From Bdellovibrionaceae bacterium UBA2339 (GTDB lineage: Bacteria > Bdellovibrionota > Bdellovibrionia > Bdellovibrionales > JAMPXM01), in assembly GCA_002344785.1 (NCBI GenBank), contig DDUL01000035.1:9297-73296 (forward strand): a stretch of 64,000 bases of DNA, written 5' to 3'. Shown here piece by piece: positions 1 to 8,808 of this stretch (position 1 is its first letter; every line of letters begins with the position of its first letter). The translations under genes and the position numbers were made by a program. The notes under the pieces were generated by a model. That model was not told the DNA's origin and made no database searches. It was given only the letters and a program-made list of their open reading frames with translations.

Positions 1-208
1 TCAAGAACAAGAGAAGCACGACACCAAATTCGGAGAAGTGCAGAATCTCATCCACGTCGACGACCAGACCAAGCGCACCAGGGCCGATCACAATTCCGGC
101 GATCAAATATCCCAAGACGCTGCCAAGACCCAAGCGTTGAAAGATCGGCACAAACAACACCGCCGCGCCCAGAAAGACCAAACTCAAATGTAAAAATCCA
201 TGGCTCAT
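1..208 (-). CDS. KefC/KefB-type CPA2 cation:proton antiporter, N-terminal part (runs off the window)
   Basis: I translated this by hand from the complement. It begins MSHGFLHLSLVFLGAAVLFV and continues with GLGSVLGYLIAGIVIGPGAL and EFGVVLLLFL, the first helices of Kef-type CPA2 antiporters. Its ATG overlaps the TGA of the upstream KefF-like gene (ATGA), so the two are translationally coupled. Known Kef systems are glutathione-gated K+ efflux channels/antiporters activated by a KefF/KefG oxidoreductase, and that pairing supports the call. Only about 69 residues are visible, so C-terminal RCK/TrkA domains cannot be assessed. Confidence 0.85.
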   Translation of the reverse strand, partial: MSHGFLHLSLVFLGAAVLFVPIFQRLGLGSVLGYLIAGIVIGPGALGLVVDVDEILHFSEFGVVLLLFL

Positions 209-795
209 GGAGAAACGTATCCTGGCAAAGTGTAGGACATCACGCGATCGCGAACCTTTTCAGCATGAATCAACAGATCATCGTCGCTGGATCTCACTGC
301 AGCGTGCAATACGATCGGCTCTGCGAACTTCATCTCCATGAGCTTCGCGGTTTGCCTCCAAGGATACAAAAACTCCTCAAAGTGATGTCCGTGAAATCCC
401 GCAGGTGAGTAGGCTTCGGGTCCGCCGCCTGTGGTGAGCGAGAGCTGCATCGTCTTGCCCTTGAGGGCCATTTCACCTTTGCCGTAGGCAAATCCCGACA
501 CAAAAACTTCGTCCAACCACAGCTTCAAAAGCGGCGGCATCGAGTACCAATAAACAGGATGCTGAATGAACAGCACATCGTGCGCGCGCAGCAAATCTTG
601 CTGACGACGGACTGAATACGGATCGAGTGCGAAATCCGCGAACTGCTCATATAGGTCTAAGTAGTGAATGCGCTCCAACGCGCGCACACGCTCGGCGATT
701 CGGCGATTCGCTCGCGACTTTGCCAGTCGCGGATGCGCCAGTACGAACAATACTTTTTCATGCTGAGCTGACCGCGCAAGCTCCGCCGTGGTCAT
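205..795 (-). CDS. KefF/KefG-like flavodoxin-fold NAD(P)H oxidoreductase (antiporter ancillary protein)
   Basis: A 196-residue flavodoxin-2 fold protein. VLFVLAHPRLAKSRANR near the N-terminus is the flavin-phosphate loop. QHPVYWYSMPPLLKLWLDEV (about residues 78-97) is the family hallmark of KefF, KefG, MdaB and NQO-type quinone reductases. A glycine-rich segment TTGGGPEAYSP follows. In Kef systems such a protein binds the cytoplasmic face of the antiporter and activates it while reducing quinones. Here the gene is tightly coupled on both sides: its ATG overlaps the stop of the MutS-like gene, and its TGA overlaps the ATG of the KefC-like gene. Function as the Kef ancillary subunit is therefore a context-backed inference. 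Confidence 0.85.
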   Translation of the reverse strand: MTTAELARSAQHEKVLFVLAHPRLAKSRANRRIAERVRALERIHYLDLYEQFADFALDPYSVRRQQDLLRAHDVLFIQHPVYWYSMPPLLKLWLDEVFVSGFAYGKGEMALKGKTMQLSLTTGGGPEAYSPAGFHGHHFEEFLYPWRQTAKLMEMKFAEPIVLHAAVRSSDDDLLIHAEKVRDRVMSYTLPGYVSP

Positions 796-2678
796 ACCGG
801 CAAGCCTTCCAGTTGCATGACCCGCAGTGCGTTGGTCGACGGACAGGGACCATGCTCTTTCCGATAGGAAAACTGCATGCGACCATCGATGACTTCGTCT
901 TTAAAATGAAAGTTCTTAAGGCCAGGAACCTGCGATTCCAAACTTGCCAAATCCAAATCATGAGTGGTCACCGCCCCGATTGCAGAGGTGGCCGCAATCG
1001 CGCGGATATAGGCCTCAGCTCCTTGTCGTCGCTCGCGGTTGTTGGTGCCGCGAAAGATCTCATCGATCAGATACAAAGTGAGATGTCGTTCCTGAGCTCT
1101 CGACAACATCGCCCGCAATTCTCGAACTTCGGCATAGAATGACGAAAAGCCATCGTCGAGCGAGTCCCCCGGACGCAGCGAAGTCTCAACCCACACAGGT
1201 GACAGGCGCATGCGCTTGGCGGGAACTTTCGCTCCGGCTCTCGCCAGCATCACGTTCAGTCCAACAGTCCGGAGAAACGTACTCTTCCCCGCCATGTTTG
1301 AACCGGTGATCAAATGACAGGCGCCCGCTTCGCTTCGGCGATGCATGTGCAAATCATTTCCAACTCGTCGCTCGCGCGGCAATCGGGGATGCGAAAGTGC
1401 GATCGCCTCAATCTGTGCATCCGACGAATCGACAAACTCAGGTTCGACGTAGTCACGATTAAGCGCACCGAATTCCGCGAGCGGAGCTGTCGCCTCCAGC
1501 TCTTCCAGACCTGCCATCCATTTCGCCACTTCGCCTTGAATGCGCTCGCGAGCCCGCTCGAGGCGAATTGACCAGAACAAATCCCATGGCAAAAACAGAT
1601 GCACCAGAATGTGCAAAATGAAATTCTGCCGAAGTCCCAGTGCACCCGCCGCGCGTTCGATTTTCTTCAGCTCCTGCTCGGGTGAAGTCTCGCCCCAAAA
1701 TCCGCTGAGCACTTTCGAAAGTTCGATGGCTCCGGATTGGCGGATCGCTTGCGCCAGCCTCGTCACTTCCATCAAAGCTCCCAGTGACCTCGCCAATGAA
1801 AGCGCTTGTCCATAGGCGGTCAGAAACTGCACGCGCGTTGCCGCCACACCATACAAGGCGAGCGTCAGAGCGCCGAAGATCGTGAAGCCGACTTTGACCT
1901 GCATCAGCGCACAAAGCCAAATCCCCGCCTGCGCCAACGCGATCGCAATCAACACCGCGGGACTTCCTGACTTCGCAATCGGACTGGCGAGCTGTTGGCG
2001 CAGCTCATCGCTATCAAAGTGACCACCGCGCTCCTCGGCCATTCGCAATGAGAGCTGAAGGAATCGACGCCGAAGGAGGTGTCGGCCTTCCAGCTCGCGA
2101 ACTTGTTGCCGACGAACTCGCAAATCTTCCGCGCTTTGTGCCGTCGTCGCTGAAGTGGAACTGCCGCCGGCCAATCGCCATCCCAACCTTTGCAGTCCAC
2201 CTGTCGAGAGCGGAAAAGCCAGCGAGCGGAACACACCCTGCTCGCCACCTAGATCCAAATCCCGCCATTCCGCACTGCTCTCCAGCTCATGTGTCCAGCT
2301 CCGAGACTTCAAGTTTGCAGGCACGCGCAGTTGTCGCAATTCAAGGCCGCGCGCATAGAGCGCCGCCCGCAGATCCGCGCGACGTAACTTCGCGCGCAGC
2401 TTCTGGTGCAAGAAGAGCAAGACGAAAAACACAAGGCCACTCGCGATCGCCACCCAGCTCCAATGCGAGGGCGCCGCTGGTCGTGCCGCCATCACGGCGG
2501 CGGCCAAGCCGATGAGCGCGGCTGCCGTTCGCCATCCACCCATTTTCGCTTCGGCCGCGCGAAGTGGCCTTCGCACCAGAGCATCGAGCAGCGAAGTCGC
2601 CCGATCAGCGCCCTTTGATGAATGTGCCGTGCGAGCCGGAGAAGAAGCGGGAGGAACCGATGGCGGTGAACTCGACAT
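792..2678 (-). CDS. MutS-family ATPase with membrane segments (MutS domain V, not canonical mismatch repair)
   Basis: 628 residues, shorter than MutS1 (about 850). Only the core and ATPase domains are present. Two hydrophobic pairs occur near residues 48-90 (AAALIGLAAAVMAARP; WVAIASGLVFFVLLFLH) and near 240-285. The C-terminal ATPase has Walker A ITGSNMAGKSTFLRTVGLN, a GFSSFYAEV segment, Walker B LYLIDEIFRGTNNRERRQGA and the TTHDLDL switch. N-terminal mismatch-recognition domain I is absent. It heads an operon with KefF-like and KefC-like genes, joined by a 4-bp ATGA overlap. The role is unknown: membrane anchoring and context argue against mismatch repair. Confidence 0.8.
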   Translation of the reverse strand: MSSSPPSVPPASSPARTAHSSKGADRATSLLDALVRRPLRAAEAKMGGWRTAAALIGLAAAVMAARPAAPSHWSWVAIASGLVFFVLLFLHQKLRAKLRRADLRAALYARGLELRQLRVPANLKSRSWTHELESSAEWRDLDLGGEQGVFRSLAFPLSTGGLQRLGWRLAGGSSTSATTAQSAEDLRVRRQQVRELEGRHLLRRRFLQLSLRMAEERGGHFDSDELRQQLASPIAKSGSPAVLIAIALAQAGIWLCALMQVKVGFTIFGALTLALYGVAATRVQFLTAYGQALSLARSLGALMEVTRLAQAIRQSGAIELSKVLSGFWGETSPEQELKKIERAAGALGLRQNFILHILVHLFLPWDLFWSIRLERARERIQGEVAKWMAGLEELEATAPLAEFGALNRDYVEPEFVDSSDAQIEAIALSHPRLPRERRVGNDLHMHRRSEAGACHLITGSNMAGKSTFLRTVGLNVMLARAGAKVPAKRMRLSPVWVETSLRPGDSLDDGFSSFYAEVRELRAMLSRAQERHLTLYLIDEIFRGTNNRERRQGAEAYIRAIAATSAIGAVTTHDLDLASLESQVPGLKNFHFKDEVIDGRMQFSYRKEHGPCPSTNALRVMQLEGLPV

Positions 2679-2730
2679 GTAGGATTCTCACTTGGCGAAG
2701 ACAGTCGAAGACCCTCATACTGGGGTCTCT

Positions 2731-3648
2731 ATGTTCAAGCTTGCGTCTCCGCATCGTCAGGGTCAGCTCTTGGTGCTGTGTGCCGGACTTTGTTTTGGAT
2801 TTCTCGGCTACTTCGGCGCGCAAGCCCAGCAGCTGAATGTGAAGATCGCAGATCTGCTCGGACTTCGCTTTTTGCTGGCCGGTCTGATCATGAGTTTCAT
2901 CACGCTTCTCTGGCAGCCTCGGATGTGGCGAAGCTGGCCACGCCGACAATTCTTCCTCGCTCTAGGTCTGGGTGCCGGCGGCTATGCGGTGTTTTCGATG
3001 TTCTACTTCACCAGTCTGCGCGGTCTCAGTTCATCCCTCGCGGTTTTGTTGCTGTACACCTACCCGCTCTTTGTACTCGCCCTCGGACACTTTCTCCTGC
3101 AAGAACGGCCCAGCGCCAAACAGCTCATCAGTTTGCCGTTAGCCTTAGGCGGACTGCTGCTGATTTTCTGGGGTGAAATTCGAGTTGAAAGCCTCGGCGC
3201 ATTTCTCTTTGGCCTCGGTTCCGGATTTCTCTATGCGCTTTACATTCTCTTCTCGCGCAAGTATCTGCGCGGCGAATGGCTCGGGCCCGCGCTGAGCGTG
3301 ATCCAGATGAGCGCCGGTGTCGCGCTGTTAATCACCAGCGAAATTCAAGGCGGTGCGCGCATCGTGGAAACACTGCAAGTGGCTTGGCTTCCCGTGCTCG
3401 GCCTCACGCTGGTCTGTTCGCTCTTAGCCATGGGCCTCTTTCAGTTGGGCCTTTCGCGAATCCCCGCGTGGGAAGCCAGCCTGATCGGCATGTCCGAGCC
3501 CCTCGCGGCGATGTGGATCGGCACGCTTCTACTCAATGAAACACTCTCATCCCGCCAGTGGCTCGGCGGAGCCTTGGCCCTAGCCGGCCTCGCCCTTCTC
3601 GCCTGGGCGAGCTCCACAAGACCTCAACCCCCTACAGCCCCGACCTAA
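2731..3648 (+). CDS. EamA/DMT-superfamily transporter
   Basis: About 305 residues from the ATG at 2731, which has a GGGG stretch just upstream; a TTG at 2692 would add 13 implausible residues. Around ten hydrophobic helices form two EamA repeats: GQLLVLCAGLCFGFLGYFGA opens the first and LGAFLFGLGSGFLYALYILFS the second. The short polar loop VLLLYTYPLFVLALGHFLLQER is typical of drug/metabolite exporters. Substrate unknown. It is divergent from the MutS-like gene with about 50 bp between starts. Confidence 0.85.
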   Translation: MFKLASPHRQGQLLVLCAGLCFGFLGYFGAQAQQLNVKIADLLGLRFLLAGLIMSFITLLWQPRMWRSWPRRQFFLALGLGAGGYAVFSMFYFTSLRGLSSSLAVLLLYTYPLFVLALGHFLLQERPSAKQLISLPLALGGLLLIFWGEIRVESLGAFLFGLGSGFLYALYILFSRKYLRGEWLGPALSVIQMSAGVALLITSEIQGGARIVETLQVAWLPVLGLTLVCSLLAMGLFQLGLSRIPAWEASLIGMSEPLAAMWIGTLLLNETLSSRQWLGGALALAGLALLAWASSTRPQPPTAPT

Positions 3649-3849
3649 GGAAGAAATGATTGTTGCCTTTGGGATAACAGTAAGTTGACTTTGTTGCATC
3701 TACTCGAAAACTCAAAGCTGCGCGATACTTCTTCGTAGGGCGATTTCAAGAATTGTATAGCTCCGAGATCGCCAAAGACTTTGATCCGCCGCGAATCAAC
3801 TCGCGACAACAACAGGTCGGCTCAGTGCCGACAGCAAGAGAGGTCGCCG
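3649..3849. other. Intergenic spacer upstream of the pirin gene
   Basis: About 200 bases with locally higher A+T than the flanking genes. I see no convincing paired -35/-10 hexamers, no strong hairpin and no small gene. It presumably carries the pirin promoter. Confidence 0.4.
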
Positions 3850-4773
3850 ATGACAAATTCGGAGTTCACAAAATCCGCTAGCCCAGCTTCCGCGCGACAA
3901 GTCGAATTTATATTGCCGCCGACTGAGCAGCATTGGGTGGGCGACGGATTCTTCGTTCACACGCTCATGCATCCTCATCCGCGCTTGGTTGAACGCATCA
4001 GCCCCTTCCTCCTTCTCGACTACGCGCCACCTCGATCCTTTAGTCCGTCACGTCACCGCCGTGGCGTCGGCGAGCATCCCCATCGCGGCTTTGAAACCGT
4101 GACTTTTGCCTATGCGGGCGAGGTCGAACACCGAGACTCCGCAGGCGGTGGCGGCAAGATCGAGTCGGGCGACGTGCAATGGATGACGGCAGGCTCGGGT
4201 CTGGTCCACGAAGAAAAGTTCAGCCGCGTCTTCAGCGAAATGGGCGGTGAGTTTGAGATGGTTCAGCTGTGGGTCAATTTGCCGAAGGCCAAAAAGATGA
4301 TGGCCCCGCGATATCAAGCTCTACAAGGGGGACAATTCCCTAAGTTGAAGTTTGGCGAAACGGCGACAGGTCGCCTGATCGCGGGCGAGCTGACTCTCGA
4401 TGGCCAAACTCACCAAGGAGCCGCGATGACGAACTCGCCGATGCTCGTGATGGATCTGCGCGCCGAACAAGACGGCATCGTGGAGTTTCCTGTGTCTTCG
4501 ACCAGCAACACTTTGCTGTTACTCCGCAAAGGCAAGCTGCGAATCGGCGAACAAGAAGTTCCCGAGAAGAGTTTGGCTGTGTTGAGTTTGAAAGCCAGCC
4601 AAGTTCGTCTTGAGTTGAGTGGCGGCAGCGAGATTCTGGTGCTGAGTGGAGAGCCCTTGGGCGAGCCCGTCTTCGCTCATGGACCCTTCGTCATGAATAC
4701 GCGCGAAGAAATTGTCCAAGCCATCGAAGATTATCAAGCTGGGCGCATGGGCCATCTCGACGACAAAGACTGA
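3850..4773 (+). CDS. Pirin family protein
   Basis: About 307 residues from the ATG at 3850, preceded by AGAGAGG. The pirin bicupin signature is clear: HPHRGFETVTFAYAGEVEHR, then IESGDVQWMTAGSGLVHEE. These supply the His/Glu metal ligands of the N-terminal cupin. The C-terminal pirin_C region carries ILVLSGEPLGEPVFAHGPFVMNT. Pirins bind Fe or Cu; some bacterial members have quercetinase activity or bind metabolic enzymes. Single gene, convergent with ychJ and ended by a hairpin that lies inside the ychJ 3' end. Confidence 0.92.
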   Translation: MTNSEFTKSASPASARQVEFILPPTEQHWVGDGFFVHTLMHPHPRLVERISPFLLLDYAPPRSFSPSRHRRGVGEHPHRGFETVTFAYAGEVEHRDSAGGGGKIESGDVQWMTAGSGLVHEEKFSRVFSEMGGEFEMVQLWVNLPKAKKMMAPRYQALQGGQFPKLKFGETATGRLIAGELTLDGQTHQGAAMTNSPMLVMDLRAEQDGIVEFPVSSTSNTLLLLRKGKLRIGEQEVPEKSLAVLSLKASQVRLELSGGSEILVLSGEPLGEPVFAHGPFVMNTREEIVQAIEDYQAGRMGHLDDKD

Positions 4774-4822
4774 GCTACCGAACGAAAGCCCACATTCAAA
4801 CCGACAATTTCACCCCAACAAC

Positions 4823-5356
4823 TCAAACTGCGGCGTCATTGGCGCCGCAGCACTTTTTATACTTCTTCCCACTGCCACAGTGACAAGGATCGTTTCTGCC
4901 GAGCTTCGGCTGATCACGCACCACAGTTTCACGCACAGGTGCTTCTTGACCCTCATCCACAACATCGCCGTCGATAAAGTACCACTGGCCGTCCTCTTGG
5001 CGAAATCGAGAGATCTCGCGATGCGCGAACTCTCGGCCGGCCATAGCGTAATGCGCGACGAACTCCACGACGCCTTCAGCGTCACTCGCCTCACCTTTTT
5101 CCGTGCGACGAATCTCCAAGCCCTTCCACTTGGAGTCCTTGGCCCACTTGCGAGTCGCGCTCGCATCAAAATCATGCCGAGATTCCGGCGCTAAAGTTTT
5201 TCGAAGATAGTCAATGTCGACGCGAGTGTACGCCGTGTAGCGCGATCGCATCAAAGCTTCGGCCGTCGGCGGGCGTCGAGTGCCGTTCAGATAAGGTCCG
5301 CAGCAGCTCTCAAAACTGAGCGTGGAATTCGCAGCTTGGCATGGGCAATGAGTCAT
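4823..5356 (-). CDS. ychJ: YchJ-family protein with N- and C-terminal SEC-C zinc motifs
   Basis: About 177 residues from the ATG at 5356; an in-frame upstream start would add 21 residues without family similarity. The N-terminus has CPCQ...FESCCGPYLNG and the C-terminus GRNDPCHCGSGKKYKKCCG. Both are SEC-C zinc-binding motifs flanking an NTF2-like middle (PTAEALMRSRYTAYTRVDIDYL). Family function is unknown although SEC-C also occurs in SecA, where it binds zinc and SecB/ribosomes. Single gene convergent with pirin. Confidence 0.9.
   Translation of the reverse strand: MTHCPCQAANSTLSFESCCGPYLNGTRRPPTAEALMRSRYTAYTRVDIDYLRKTLAPESRHDFDASATRKWAKDSKWKGLEIRRTEKGEASDAEGVVEFVAHYAMAGREFAHREISRFRQEDGQWYFIDGDVVDEGQEAPVRETVVRDQPKLGRNDPCHCGSGKKYKKCCGANDAAV
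4828..4858 (+). terminator. Rho-independent terminator for the pirin gene, embedded in ychJ
   Basis: Arms CTGCGGCG (4828-4835) and CGCCGCAG (4843-4850) form a perfect 8-bp stem with a 7-nt loop, followed by CACTTTTT. The T-run is on the plus strand, so it ends pirin transcription. The stem lies within the last codons of ychJ. Confidence 0.75.
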
Positions 5357-5483
5357 AGAGCCTCCGCTGGCATTCTCGCGACGCTCGACAAGCCTCGTCA
5401 AGTTCCACTCGCAGCGCAACTCGTTCTGGCTTTCAGAATTGAGTTTGCAGTTGCCCTAGGCTCCGTCATATCCTTGCCTCTCT

Positions 5484-6545
5484 ATGATCGAACTTATAGT
5501 CGTCGCGTTGTGCATCCTACTCAATGCGATCTTGGCTGCCGTCGAAATGGCCTTCGTCACCATCGGTAAGCCCGAACTTCGCCTTCGCGCCCGCAAAGGC
5601 GACACGCGTGCCGAACACCTGCTGAAACTGAGAGAAAATCCAGAGCGCGCGCTCTCCGTCATCCAAATCGGGATCACCTTTGTCGGCGCGGTCTCGGCGG
5701 CCGTGGGCGGAGCAGGTGCACAAGAAAGTCTCGCACCTTACTTTCAATCGCAGTGGTTTCTTTCAGAAGATTTGGCGGAAATCCTGGCCATCACTCTCGT
5801 CGTCATACCGCTCACTTATGCCAGCGTCGTACTGGGCGAACTTGTGCCAAAGACGATCGCACTTCGCTATCCCGCCAAGGTTTTGCGCATTGGCACTTAC
5901 ATCCTTATCATCGGCGCACGCAGCCTTCGCCCGGCGGTGGCCGTTCTTGAAGCTTCCACGCACTTCATCACATCATTGATTTTTTCCAAAAAGGACGACG
6001 CCATCGCGGCCGAGTCCAACTCCGATGTGGATTTGCAGTCACTCTCCAGCACACACCGCCAGTACGTAATGAATCTTGTCAGCCTTGAGGGACGCCGCGT
6101 GCGCGACGTGATGCTGCCGTGGAACGAAGTGGATTTTTGTCCGTGGGAGTCCACACTTGAAAACGTATTGGATCAAATCATCAACAGCGGACACACGCGT
6201 TTGCCCGTGGTCAGCTATGACGACTCGAACTTCGACATTAAAGGCGTGATCCACGCCAAAGAATTGATGTCCTTTGCCGCCGCCGGAAATCAGGACTGGC
6301 GAAGCATTCTGCGAGCCGCTCTGGTCAGTCAGCCTCAAGATGAGTTGCTCAACACGCTTCGACGCATGCAAGAGCAGCGAAAGCACATGTCGATCGTGGT
6401 GCAAAATGCCAAGCCTGTCGGCATTGTCACGCTCGAGGACATTCTCGAAGAAGTGATTGGCGATGTTTTCGACGAAGACGACGACGGACTTGTCGATCGA
6501 ATTCTCGCGCAACGAGCCAGTCAGAGATTGCCTCAGCGCCGTTAA
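5484..6545 (+). CDS. CNNM/HlyC-CorC family membrane protein with CBS pair
   Basis: 353 residues. The DUF21 transmembrane domain occupies roughly residues 1-180 (MIELIVVALCILLNAILAAVEMAF; GITFVGAVSAAVGGAGAQ; VVIPLTYASVVLGELVPKTIAL, the family Pro-Lys helix). CBS domains follow at about 205-335 (RRVRDVMLPWNEVDFCPWES; GIVTLEDILEEVIGDVFDED). The usual C-terminal CorC_HlyC transporter-associated domain is missing. Members are implicated in Mg2+ or Co2+ handling; this one's substrate cannot be read from sequence. Monocistronic or followed by the DUF389 gene 55 bp downstream. Confidence 0.88.
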   Translation: MIELIVVALCILLNAILAAVEMAFVTIGKPELRLRARKGDTRAEHLLKLRENPERALSVIQIGITFVGAVSAAVGGAGAQESLAPYFQSQWFLSEDLAEILAITLVVIPLTYASVVLGELVPKTIALRYPAKVLRIGTYILIIGARSLRPAVAVLEASTHFITSLIFSKKDDAIAAESNSDVDLQSLSSTHRQYVMNLVSLEGRRVRDVMLPWNEVDFCPWESTLENVLDQIINSGHTRLPVVSYDDSNFDIKGVIHAKELMSFAAAGNQDWRSILRAALVSQPQDELLNTLRRMQEQRKHMSIVVQNAKPVGIVTLEDILEEVIGDVFDEDDDGLVDRILAQRASQRLPQRR

Positions 6546-6600
6546 AGTTCGGCACGAGCGTTCGCTTGCCTCGTCAGCATGCCACGGGTTAACTGTTCAC

Positions 6601-7965
6601 ATGGACATCGAGTCGCTCGGCCTTCAAAAGCGCACCCAAGTTTTGCTTCGCAAGAGCCTCCGTCGCTGGCAGGGGCTTCTCGATTTGAGATCCGACACAG
6701 ATCAAGTCGGAACTGACCAATCGATTCGCGCCAATGTCGCCTTCAAATCGGCCAATGCGTGGACTTTGGCTTTTGCGATCCTGATCGCGTCGATCGGACT
6801 GAATGTTAATTCGGCCGCGGTGATCATCGGCGCGATGTTGATCTCTCCACTCATGGGCCCCATCGTGGGCATCGGCTACGGACTGGCCATCAACGACTTT
6901 GATTTGGTGAAGCGAGCGGGAACGAATCTGAGCATCGCCGTCGCCATCAGTATTGTCGCATCGTCTTTGTTTTTCATCATCTCTCCCATTTCCACCGCAC
7001 AGTCCGAGCTCCTGGCTCGCACTACGCCGACCTTTTTTGATGTCATGATCGCATTCTTCGGCGGAGCCACTGGGATTGTCGCGGCCTCGCGAACCGAGAA
7101 GAGCCAAGCGATCCCCGGCGTGGCCATTGCCACCGCGCTCATGCCGCCGCTTTGCACAGTGGGCTTTGGTATTTCGCAGTTGAATTTCACCTACGTCGCC
7201 GGTGCCTTCTATCTCTTCGTCATCAACTCCGTCTTCATCTGCACGGCGACTTACATCTTTGTGCGCGTGTTGCGATTTGGTGAGCTCAGCTACGATGATC
7301 AAGTCCGACAATCCAAGGTGCGCCGCTGGCTGGCTTGGATCAGTCTCGTGCTCATCGTGCCAAGTTTGATTCTCGCTTGGTACCTGAAGTCCAAAACGAG
7401 CTTCGAATTGCGTGCGAATAACTTTGTGGAAAACGAGCTTTCCTTCGAGCGAAGCTTTGTGATCGATCACGAAGCGGAGTACCGCTGGGAAGGCTGGGGA
7501 CTGTCCGAGCGACCTCGACTTTATGTCCGACTTGGCGGCGAAGCGCTCACAGAGGCGCAAATCGAAACTCTCAAATCGCGATTGAAGAGCTACGAACTTT
7601 CTGAAGATCAGTTGGAGCTCAAGCAAGCCACCGAGCGTAGCGTCCTGGAGAGCCTCAATCCTGCGCAACTTCGCGCCGCAATTCTGCAGATTCCAGAGTT
7701 GGGTCGCGATCTCATTCAACAAGGACTAGGCGAACTGGCGCGGGACTTCACCAAGATCACAGAAGAGGCCAAAGTCTTTCTGCCCCACCTGCACCTCATT
7801 CGCGTGGCCGCAACCACCGATGCGACAAACAAGCTCGTGCACGTGCAGTGGGAGCGACAGCCAACTCGACGGGATCGCGAAAGTCTTGAGGCCTTCATAC
7901 ACGAACGCATGGGCGCGAGTTCCGAGAAGTTCGAAATCGAACATGCGCGCCGAATCGTCAACTGA
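6601..7965 (+). CDS. DUF389 (TIGR00341-type) membrane protein
   Basis: About 454 residues from the ATG at 6601; the frame is open further upstream but would overlap the CNNM gene. Six or so helices include FAILIASIGLNVNSAAVIIGAMLISPLMGPIVGIGYGLA (shown in parts: NSAAVIIGAMLISPLMGPI), VMIAFFGGATGIVAASR and ALMPPLCTVGFGIS, which are DUF389 hallmarks. A soluble C-terminal domain of about 150 residues follows (LYVRLGGEALTEAQIETLKS). Function unknown in the family; some homologues resist phage or stress. Orientation matches the upstream CNNM gene. Confidence 0.87.
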   Translation: MDIESLGLQKRTQVLLRKSLRRWQGLLDLRSDTDQVGTDQSIRANVAFKSANAWTLAFAILIASIGLNVNSAAVIIGAMLISPLMGPIVGIGYGLAINDFDLVKRAGTNLSIAVAISIVASSLFFIISPISTAQSELLARTTPTFFDVMIAFFGGATGIVAASRTEKSQAIPGVAIATALMPPLCTVGFGISQLNFTYVAGAFYLFVINSVFICTATYIFVRVLRFGELSYDDQVRQSKVRRWLAWISLVLIVPSLILAWYLKSKTSFELRANNFVENELSFERSFVIDHEAEYRWEGWGLSERPRLYVRLGGEALTEAQIETLKSRLKSYELSEDQLELKQATERSVLESLNPAQLRAAILQIPELGRDLIQQGLGELARDFTKITEEAKVFLPHLHLIRVAATTDATNKLVHVQWERQPTRRDRESLEAFIHERMGASSEKFEIEHARRIVN

Positions 7966-8048
7966 CCAACTCACCTCATGGCCGACCGGCCCTCTGGCGC
8001 ACGGGCCCTGCACCCCCACAAACTCCCCCGACACATTCATCGCTCGAT

Positions 8049-8795
8049 TCATTTTTGTTCGATCACAAGTTGAAGCTTCGTCACTTGCAAGTCGAAGCTC
8101 GCAGCACCGTCGTCACCGTCCACACTCAGCCAAATGGCGACCACCGGCAGAGGCTCCGGCAAATTCCACAGCGTCTCAAACGCTCCGGGCTTTGGCCGAA
8201 GGCTCATCTTACGCTCGCGAATCAGCTCAGAGCTCGGATGCACCCGATCTCGACCGATCCAAGCCTCGCGACTTGCAAACATCAAAAAATCAATTCGATC
8301 AATACCCGAGCCCTTTGGCGCTAAATCAAACAACCTCTTCACCCAATCGGCTGCAAGCCATCGCTTCGGACCGCTCAGTGTGAGTTTCCCCGGGACCACC
8401 AGCCCCACGCGAAGCAGTGAGTCTTCATCAAATTCTTTGGGCTGACGCTCGGGCGCCTTCAGGTCCTCCCAGCTTCCGTGAACTCGAACGGCTTGAACCC
8501 GCACCGGCTCCGGCAAAGCATGAATCAGCGGAGACGCCGAGGATCGAACCTTAACCTTGAGAGAAGCCTCTGCAAACTCAACTTCGTTGGCCTTAATCTT
8601 TTTGAACTGGAGACTGGTCCACTCGGGCGCTGCGAGCGGCAAGTCTAAAGTCACAGAGGTCGGACGCCCGACATTCACTGACCGCGACGACTCTACGCTC
8701 GGCTCATTCGCGAGCGCGAAATTCAATCCTACAAAACTTGCTAGAGCCCCGGCCCAGATCCGAGGTGTCGTGGCGTAAGAAGAAAGTCGACTCAT
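8049..8795 (-). CDS. Exported protein of unknown function
   Basis: About 248 residues from the ATG at 8795, which has GAGGG upstream and leaves 13 bp after the acyl-CoA dehydrogenase stop; a start at 8831 would overlap that gene. The N-terminus (RIWAGALASFVGLNFALANEP) reads as a Sec signal with an ALA cleavage site. The body is beta-rich, with PEPVRVQAVRVHGSWEDL and PLPVVAIWLSVDGDDGAASF. The layout resembles DUF3047-type periplasmic proteins, but I cannot confirm this. Probably cotranscribed with the dehydrogenase. Confidence 0.6.
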   Translation of the reverse strand: MSRLSSYATTPRIWAGALASFVGLNFALANEPSVESSRSVNVGRPTSVTLDLPLAAPEWTSLQFKKIKANEVEFAEASLKVKVRSSASPLIHALPEPVRVQAVRVHGSWEDLKAPERQPKEFDEDSLLRVGLVVPGKLTLSGPKRWLAADWVKRLFDLAPKGSGIDRIDFLMFASREAWIGRDRVHPSSELIRERKMSLRPKPGAFETLWNLPEPLPVVAIWLSVDGDDGAASFDLQVTKLQLVIEQK

Positions 8796-8808
8796 CTGTT
8801 GATCGCCC

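Noticed and set aside
6589..7722. Long minus-strand open frame (377 codons) opposite the DUF389 gene
   Set aside because: Its residues are the complement of a well-supported membrane protein and have no fold or signal; composition is His/Asp/Gln biased as expected for an antisense shadow.
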